Below are positions 59,707 to 64,000 of a stretch of DNA of 64,000 nucleotides, piece by piece. This stretch comes from Halomarina litorea (GTDB lineage: Archaea; Halobacteriota; Halobacteria; Halobacteriales; Haloarculaceae), in assembly GCF_024227715.1 (NCBI RefSeq), contig NZ_CP100448.1:1178001-1242000 (forward strand). The letters are read 5' to 3'. The notes below the pieces were generated by a model. It worked only from the letters and a program-made list of their open reading frames with translations, made no database searches and was not told the DNA's origin. Positions within the stretch are counted from its first letter, which is position 1; the number at the start of each line of letters is the position of its first letter. The position numbers were made by a program, and so were the translations under genes.

Positions 59707-59814
59707 GTGTCGGCACTCGGACGACGGCGGGTTAGGTCGTTTCGGTTCGGGACTTCGAACTGACGGGAGTGGAGAATCGCGGCGGCTATACGTCCGACCC
59801 GACTACGCGCACGC

Positions 59815-60225
59815 ATGAAGCGGCGAACGTTCCTCGCGACGGCCGCCGGCCTCTCCACCGTCTCGCTCGCTGGATGTATCGGGAGTAGCCTCTCGGCGAG
59901 TCAGTACGACGTCGGGATGGAGACCAACGCCTTCCGGCCCGAACAGTACACCGTCGAGGTGGGCGACGCCGTCGTCTGGGGCAACAGCGGATCGCGCCCG
60001 CACACCGTAACTGCGTTCCAAGACGGCCTCCCCGAGGGTGCGTCGTACTTCGCCTCCGGCGGCTACGACTCCCAGCAGGCGGCGGACGACGCATGGCCCA
60101 ACGGCGGCGGCATCCAGCCCGGCGAGACGTACGAACACGTCTTCGAGGTGGCCGGGACGTACAACTACTACTGCATCCCCCACCTGCGCGGCGGGATGGT
60201 CGGCAGCATCACCGTCGAGGAGTAG
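59815..60225 (+). CDS. Halocyanin-like blue copper lipoprotein
   Basis: One hundred and thirty-six residues. Tat lipoprotein signal MKRRTFLATAAGLSTVSLAGC with lipobox LAGC at 18-21. The cupredoxin domain has the type 1 copper ligands His (SRPHTVTAF), Cys and His (YNYYCIPHLRGGM) and Met. Lipid-anchored outside the cell, it could donate electrons to CoxB. A TATA-like GGCTATACG lies about 27 bases upstream of the ATG at 59815. Stand-alone gene, divergent from pssA. Confidence 0.9.
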   Translation: MKRRTFLATAAGLSTVSLAGCIGSSLSASQYDVGMETNAFRPEQYTVEVGDAVVWGNSGSRPHTVTAFQDGLPEGASYFASGGYDSQQAADDAWPNGGGIQPGETYEHVFEVAGTYNYYCIPHLRGGMVGSITVEE

Positions 60226-60300
60226 TCCGACCGCTCCGAGTCGCGCCGCTCGGGCGCGGCGGACGTGAAGAAAGCTGCCGTGGTGCGGCGTGTGGCCGAA

Positions 60301-60936
60301 TCAGACCTCGGCGTCTTCCTCGTCGACGTCGACGCTGGTCTCCTCCTCCTCGGCGACCTCGTCGGGTCGCGCTTCGAGGGAGAGCTTCTGAATCTCGACG
60401 CGGCGCAGCGGGTAGATGGTCTTCGCCTCGCCGTAGATGGCCGACGAGAGGCGGCCCTCGACGACGCTGTCGACGAGGTCGGCGAAGGACCGCTCCTCTG
60501 CGGCCTCCTCGACGATCTCCGTCATCAGCTTGCGGATGGCGCGCTCCTGGCTGTGGTCGGCCTTCTTCGTCGTGAAGGCGACGGGCTGGACCTGCACGCG
60601 GTAGTCGTCGGTCGTCAGGACGGTGACGAACGACTCGACCTTCGAGGAGCCGCGGCGCACGAGGCTGCGGAGGTAGTCGCGGGTCAGCGCGTGCTCTACG
60701 AACTCCGTGTACGCCGAGTCCGAGCCCACGTCGTTGATCTTGAACGTGAGTTTCGTGCTGTTCTCGCCGGCGTCGTCCTTCAGGTCGCCGAGCGTCGTTT
60801 CGATGGTTCGGCCGTAGACCTGTTCGGGGTCGTTGGCCGTGGTCTCACCGAGTTCGGCCCGGTCGAACTGCTCGGGCGCGAGCACGGTGTACCAGCGTTT
60901 CTCCTGTTTTCGTCGTGAGACTGATCGTTCACTCAT
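60301..60936 (-). CDS. rps3ae: 30S ribosomal protein S3Ae (eS1)
   Basis: Two hundred and eleven residues. It begins MSERSVSRRKQEKRWYTVLAPEQF and contains GRTIETTLGDL, KLTFKINDVGSDSAYTEFV, RRGSSKVE and IRKLMTEIVEEAAEERSFADLV, as in archaeal eS1. Acidic tail VAEEEETSVDVDEEDAEV. Last gene of the rps15 operon; the pcc1 stop lies within its first codons (8-base overlap). Confidence 0.95.
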   Translation of the reverse strand: MSERSVSRRKQEKRWYTVLAPEQFDRAELGETTANDPEQVYGRTIETTLGDLKDDAGENSTKLTFKINDVGSDSAYTEFVEHALTRDYLRSLVRRGSSKVESFVTVLTTDDYRVQVQPVAFTTKKADHSQERAIRKLMTEIVEEAAEERSFADLVDSVVEGRLSSAIYGEAKTIYPLRRVEIQKLSLEARPDEVAEEEETSVDVDEEDAEV

Positions 60937-61225
60937 GGTTGGTGTCTGTGTCGGTCAACTGCTGTGCTACTTGCAAATTCGTGACGTAGTCGTCGGCCGT
61001 CGAGCGCAGGCCGCCGGTCGTCTCGCGCGTGATAGCCGCCGTGACGGTGTCGCCGTCGACGGCGACGCGCATCTCGGCGGTGTTGTCCGGCGCGAGGGCG
61101 TCGGCGACGGCCCGTGCCGTCTCGGGGTCCGCGAACGACGTGCGGACGGTGGCCCGGCGCTCGCCCGCCGCGGGCGGCGTCGGGTCCGTGCCTGCGTCGG
61201 GGGTCGACTCCGGGCCGGACGTCAT
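60929..61225 (-). CDS. pcc1: KEOPS complex subunit Pcc1
   Basis: Ninety-eight residues. A disordered Pro/Thr/Asp leader of about 20 residues is followed by the Pcc1 fold: TVRTSFADPETARAVADALAPDN, MRVAVDGDTVTAAITRETTGGLRSTADDYVTNLQVAQQL. KEOPS makes the t6A modification at position 37 of ANN-decoding tRNAs, and Pcc1 is its dimerising subunit. Overlaps the DHH-like gene by four bases and rps3ae by eight. Confidence 0.85.
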   Translation of the reverse strand: MTSGPESTPDAGTDPTPPAAGERRATVRTSFADPETARAVADALAPDNTAEMRVAVDGDTVTAAITRETTGGLRSTADDYVTNLQVAQQLTDTDTNHE

Positions 61226-62367
61226 AGCGCCCCCCGGACCGCCGCGACGAAGGCGTCCGTCTCGCTGGCGTCTACGCGTGCGGTCGCTCGCTCACCGCGA
61301 GCGACGGCCGTCCCGCCGACGGCGGTGGCCGCCTCGCGGGCCAGCGTCGAGACGTCGCGGTCCGCCGCGCACGCGACGTGCGTCGTGGACTCGTCGTCCC
61401 CGGTGTCGCCGTCGTCGGCGCTCTCGTCCTCCCGAGCCTCGACGGCGAGGACGACCGGTTCCGGCGACCGGAAGTCCCGGAGCAGTCGGGCGGCCGTCTC
61501 CAGTGCGCCGGGTGCGGCGTCGACGTGCGCCACGACACAGCCGTCGTGGCGGGCGAGGGTCGCATCGCGGACGGCGGCGTGGGCGGCGACGGCGTGGTCG
61601 CGCCACGCGTCGAGGGCGGCCTCGCGGTACGTCTCGGGCGTCCCGAGGACGAGCGCGACGCCGGTTCCCGGCCGCTCCCGGGCGACGGCGTCCAGCACGT
61701 CCGCGTACCCTTCGAGGGTGGTGAACGGCCCGTCGAGCGGATGCGCGCCGAGCGCTCTCTCGACTGCCTCGGCGGCCCGGGGCGGCGCCTCGTCGCTCTC
61801 GACTGCGGCCAGCGCCAGCAGCGAGGCGAGCGTCCGACCGTCGCGGTCGACACCGGCCAGTGCCGAGGCGGCCGCCTCGGGGTCCCCCGAGAACGCCGCG
61901 TGCGCGAACGTGGTGTGCGCGAGGCCCTCTGCGACGTCGTCGGTCGGCACGCCGAGACCGGGCGCGGACTCGATACCCGCGGCCTCCAGCACGTCGGCGT
62001 GCGTCCCGGGGATGTCGCCCGCGGCCACGGCACCCGCGAGCGCGAGCACCGGGTCGGGCGCGGCGTCGAGTTGCTCGGCCGTCGCGTGGGCGGTGATCGA
62101 GAGCGGGGGGGCGACCGAGCAGTCGCCTCCCGCGTGGCCGACGGTCACGGTGAGGTCGGCCTCCGTGGTCGGGTCGGGGTGCCGGGTGACGCTCGCGTGG
62201 AACGCGACGCCGTGGCTGGCGAGCGCGTCGGCGAGCAGTCCCGTCGCCGCGAGGGCGTCGCCGTCGGGCGTCGCGAGCAGGCGAACGAACTCGCTGTCGC
62301 GACACCGGTCGGCGACGCTGGCGGCGGTGGCGTCCGGCTCCGATTCCGACTCACGGGCGGCCGACAT
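61222..62367 (-). CDS. RecJ/GAN-like DHH-family protein with degenerate catalytic motifs
   Basis: Three hundred and eighty-one residues. Motif I appears as LLATPDGDALAATGLL (D35, D37) instead of a full H-x-D-x-D-G. The position of motif II reads VGHAGGDCSVAP, and no D-H-H triad is present (LSITAHATAEQL at the expected place). The rest is a helical, Ala-rich body and a DHHA1-like end with AREAATAVGGTAVARGERATARVDASETDAF. Placement between rps15 and pcc1-rps3ae matches the locus of RecJ-like GAN in other archaea. It is therefore probably a haloarchaeal GAN relative that has lost nuclease residues, comparable with Cdc45. This is inference. Confidence 0.75.
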   Translation of the reverse strand: MSAARESESEPDATAASVADRCRDSEFVRLLATPDGDALAATGLLADALASHGVAFHASVTRHPDPTTEADLTVTVGHAGGDCSVAPPLSITAHATAEQLDAAPDPVLALAGAVAAGDIPGTHADVLEAAGIESAPGLGVPTDDVAEGLAHTTFAHAAFSGDPEAAASALAGVDRDGRTLASLLALAAVESDEAPPRAAEAVERALGAHPLDGPFTTLEGYADVLDAVARERPGTGVALVLGTPETYREAALDAWRDHAVAAHAAVRDATLARHDGCVVAHVDAAPGALETAARLLRDFRSPEPVVLAVEAREDESADDGDTGDDESTTHVACAADRDVSTLAREAATAVGGTAVARGERATARVDASETDAFVAAVRGAL

Positions 62368-62370
62368 CCC

Positions 62371-62835
62371 TTATTCGAGGAGCCGCTGTGCGGCGGCGTA
62401 GGAGTACTTGAAGTCCTCGGCGAGGACGTCGCCGCGGTAGTAGTCCACTAGCCGGCGGACCTTCGACTCCGTGTTCTGGAGCGCGCGCTTGTTCTGACTG
62501 TCGCCGGGGTGCTCCTCCATGTGTTCGCGGAGGCGGACGGCCCGGGCCAGCAGGTTGCGGAGGTCCTCGGGGAGGTCCTCGCCGGCGTCGTGCTCGTCGA
62601 GAATCTCGGTGACCTTCTTGCCCGTCGCGAGCTTCACGTTCGGGACCGGCGTGCCCTGAACGCCCTCGTCGCGCAACTTCATGCCGATCTGGCTCGGGTC
62701 GTGGCCCTGCTCTGCCAGTTCGACGACGCGCTCTTCGACGGCGCCGCTGTCTACGTCGCTCCACTCCGGTGGTTCGTCTGCCGCGGGGCGGTCCGAACCG
62801 GACGACCCTCGACGGCGGGTGTGCATTCGTGCCAT
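62371..62835 (-). CDS. rps15: 30S ribosomal protein S15 (uS15)
   Basis: One hundred and fifty-four residues, archaeal length. It starts MARMHTRRRGSSGSDRPA and contains VEERVVELAEQGHDPSQIGMKLRDEGVQGTPVPNVKLATGKKV, NLLARAVRLREHMEEHPGDSQNKRALQNTESKVRRLVDYYR. First gene of the operon; three bases separate it from the DHH-like gene. Confidence 0.96.
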   Translation of the reverse strand: MARMHTRRRGSSGSDRPAADEPPEWSDVDSGAVEERVVELAEQGHDPSQIGMKLRDEGVQGTPVPNVKLATGKKVTEILDEHDAGEDLPEDLRNLLARAVRLREHMEEHPGDSQNKRALQNTESKVRRLVDYYRGDVLAEDFKYSYAAAQRLLE

Positions 62836-63113
62836 AGCTAGGATTGGAACCGCACGAACCGCTGCGGGCCTGTCGGCCCAGTGCACTTCCGCACTCCCAG
62901 AGCCGCGGGGTGGGGCGGAGCCCCGAAACGAGTCACCCGCGGCGATGTCGGATATGCGGCCGTACTGTTCCCACCGAACGCTGGGGCCGAGGCGCACAAA
63001 ACGGTTACTATGTGGTCGATAGATTTCGCGGAGAGCCCCGGACGGCACGCCCTCGCACGGCCCCCGTCGCTTCGATGGGGTTAAGTGAGGGGATTGGGTA
63101 GAGAGGGTTGCGA
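62836..63113. other. Intergenic region between rps15 and tRNA-Ala
   Basis: Non-coding, about 280 bases. It must contain the minus-strand promoter of the ribosomal operon; CATAGTAACC (minus strand, about 63004-63013) is the best AT-rich candidate but would give a long leader. On the plus strand GGTTAAGTGAGG at 63079-63090 lies about 30 bases before the tRNA and is its likely promoter. Confidence 0.4.
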
Positions 63114-63185
63114 GGGCTCGTAGATCAGTGGTAGATCACTCCCTTGGCATGGGAGAGGCCCCGGGTTCAAATCCCGGCGAGTCCA
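63114..63185 (+). tRNA. tRNA-Ala (anticodon GGC)
   Basis: Seventy-two bases fold into a standard cloverleaf. The acceptor arm pairs GGGCTCG (63114-63120) with CGAGTCC (63178-63184), including the G3-U70 pair that identifies alanine tRNA. The anticodon arm is CTCCC-TTGGCAT-GGGAG, giving anticodon GGC. The T arm is CCGGG-TTCAAAT-CCCGG and the discriminator is A. CCA is not encoded and there is no intron. A TTAAG promoter element lies about 30 bases upstream. Confidence 0.96.
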
Positions 63186-63411
63186 CTTCCTTTCGTTCGC
63201 TTCGCTCACTTCGGTCAGTGGACTCGCCTGAGTCCCGTTCGCTGACGCTCACGTGACTCCCGGCGAGTCCATCGGGTTTTCCGACGAACCACCTTGCGAG
63301 CACCGCGGAGCGTGTGCTCGCCACCTCGTGAGTCGGAAATCGATAACGCGAGACGGGGAACCCCAGTCGCTCACTCTGTTCGCTCCCTGCTTCAAATCCC
63401 GGCGAGTCTAC
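63166..63411 (+). repeat. Three partial copies of the tRNA-Ala 3' end (att-like)
   Basis: The tRNA end TTCAAATCCCGGCGAGTC at 63166-63183 recurs as TTCAAATCCCGGCGAGTC at 63391-63408; over 21 bases only one differs. A shorter copy, TCCCGGCGAGTCCA, is at 63258-63271. Direct repeats of a tRNA 3' end are the usual scar of site-specific integration. The enclosed 90 and 120 base segments hold no gene. Confidence 0.7.
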
Positions 63412-63483
63412 TGACGTTCTCACGGGCACGATACGAGCGAGCGCCAGCGAGACGCACGGCGTCTCGTTTTCCAACGGCGCGCG
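63186..63483. other. Gene-free segment after tRNA-Ala
   Basis: Contains the two downstream tRNA-end copies, CGTTCGCTTCGCTCAC at 63194-63209 (recurring intergenic motif), and a hairpin CGAGACG (63448-63454) with CGTCTCG (63460-63466) followed by TTTT, which looks like a plus-strand terminator. A 112-codon minus-strand frame here is antisense to the tRNA and is not a gene. Confidence 0.5.
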
Positions 63484-63624
63484 TCACTTCCGCTGCTCGG
63501 AGACCTCCGCGATTCCGGCGGTCGCCGAGCAGTTTGGGCAGGCGAACACCCGCCCGTCGGCGTCACTGAACACCGTCACGAACCGCTGCGAGACGTGCGC
63601 GTCGCAGTGTCCACACTTCGGCAT
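63484..63624 (-). CDS. 46-residue zinc-ribbon protein
   Basis: MPKCGHCDAHVSQRFVTVF begins the product; CGHC and CPNC (about residues 4-7 and 29-32) form a four-Cys zinc ribbon. Such mini-proteins are common and mostly uncharacterised in haloarchaea. It lies four bases after the next small gene on the same strand, so they are co-transcribed. A longer frame to 63834 is non-archaeal in composition. Confidence 0.7.
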   Translation of the reverse strand: MPKCGHCDAHVSQRFVTVFSDADGRVFACPNCSATAGIAEVSEQRK

Positions 63625-63628
63625 CGCG

Positions 63629-63838
63629 TCAGTCCTCCTCCACCCTCGCGCTGGTGGTCCCCGCCCCGTCCCGGTCGGCGGCCGTGACCCAGAGACGCAG
63701 ACACGTCTGGGTGCAGAACGAACGGAGCGTGGTACCGCCCTCGTTCCACGACGTGTGAACGGGGTACCAGACGTCCTTCTCCAGCGGACGGTGACATCGA
63801 GCGCACTCGTCGAGCCACGAGTCCGGGCCCTCACCCAT
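63629..63838 (-). CDS. 69-residue Cys-rich zinc-binding protein
   Basis: Contains ECARCHRPL and FCTQTCLRLW, two Cys pairs (C-x2-C and C-x3-C) separated by about 30 residues that include WYPVHTSWNEGG. Probably a treble-clef or ribbon-like zinc site. Acidic C-terminus ARVEED. It overlaps the end of the HalOD1 gene by eight bases. Confidence 0.68.
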   Translation of the reverse strand: MGEGPDSWLDECARCHRPLEKDVWYPVHTSWNEGGTTLRSFCTQTCLRLWVTAADRDGAGTTSARVEED

Positions 63839-64000
63839 CGACGACCTCGGCCGTGACGAGTCCCGTCGACGACACCGTCACGTACAGCGGTTCGTAGGGG
63901 AACCCGACCTCGACGCGCGATTCGGCGTTCCGGAGGAGGGTGACTAGAGCGTCGAGGTCGACCGCGGAACCGAGCGGTTCCATGGTCAGCGCGCTCTCGT
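63831..64000 (-). CDS. HalOD1 output-domain protein (C-terminal part, cut by window edge)
   Basis: At least 55 residues in frame to a TGA at 63831. EPLGSAVDLDALVTLLRN followed by VEVGFPYEPLYVTVSSTGLVTAEV matches the HalOD1 domain found in haloarchaeal signalling proteins and as stand-alone small proteins. An ATG at 63983 could be an internal start, so the whole protein may be very short or may extend beyond the window. It is the first gene seen of a three-gene unit with the two zinc mini-proteins. Confidence 0.65.
   Translation of the reverse strand, partial: ESALTMEPLGSAVDLDALVTLLRNAESRVEVGFPYEPLYVTVSSTGLVTAEVVDG

Noticed and set aside
63136-63474. 112-codon minus-strand frame
   Set aside because: It contains the translation of the tRNA-Ala complement (SPGFEPGASP), a classic false gene.

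Overview
The window is a chromosomal stretch of a haloarchaeon. Supporting signs are the high G+C with strongly acidic proteins, AT-rich TATA elements about 25-30 bases before many starts and few Shine-Dalgarno sites, Tat signals on exported proteins, N-glycosylation sequons, and archaeal markers (PAN, KEOPS Pcc1, RibL, S3Ae/S15, Mre11-Rad50, archaetidylserine synthase). The genus cannot be fixed from sequence alone. Most of the window is housekeeping DNA in long operons. The more unusual parts are small membrane proteins, regulatory palindromes, fused phosphoesterases and a tRNA locus with partial copies of its own 3' end.

Layout: (1) 1-3591, minus strand: rad50 (cut by the window edge), mre11, a small hypothetical and a winged-helix regulator. 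(2) 3745-4959: the proteasome-activating nucleotidase. (3) about 4960-7624: a lower-G+C islet with an exported PhoD phosphatase and a 56-residue membrane protein. (4) 7758-19331: a respiratory oxidase cluster with CoxB, a CoxA-CoxC fusion and Cox4 on the minus strand, a second stand-alone CoxA on the plus strand, and about ten small or polytopic membrane proteins, several linked by 4-base overlaps. (5) 19316-25246: a Liv-type ABC importer operon ending in a thioredoxin-fold gene. (6) 25499-29292: acetyl-CoA synthetase and the methylmalonyl-CoA mutase catalytic chain. (7) 29348-33767: an ABC-2 exporter, a CBS-ParB protein and a TrkA-N/DHH/DHHA1 fusion. (8) 33893-44932: the archaeal 11-subunit Nuo operon A-B-CD-H-I-J1-J2-K-L-M-N, without E, F and G and with a 448-base non-coding break between I and J1. 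(9) 45101-53794: purK-purE, an Agl23-like membrane glycosyltransferase, ribH-aminotransferase, an Rdx-like protein, an S9 peptidase, ribL and a JAMM protease. (10) 53903-60225: an S1-OB-DHH nuclease, a secreted phospholipase-D-fold protein, a HEAT-repeat protein, a CDP-alcohol transferase and a halocyanin-like lipoprotein. (11) 60301-62835: the rps15 - DHH-like - pcc1 - rps3ae operon. (12) 63114-64000: tRNA-Ala(GGC), repeats of its 3' end, two zinc-finger mini-proteins and the end of a HalOD1 protein.

Functionally, Nuo (probably fed by ferredoxin or another donor, since E/F/G are absent) and the two haem-copper oxidase catalytic subunits represent the two ends of an aerobic chain, with halocyanin as a possible electron carrier. 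The importer, acetyl-CoA synthetase and mutase lie side by side and would suit uptake and catabolism of amino or organic acids via acetyl- and propionyl-CoA. The best candidates for undescribed biology are the TrkA-N/DHH/DHHA1 fusion beside a CBS-ParB gene, the DHH-like protein with degenerate catalytic motifs in the ribosomal/KEOPS operon, the cox-side membrane operon with intramembrane histidine pairs, and the tRNA-Ala 3'-end repeats.
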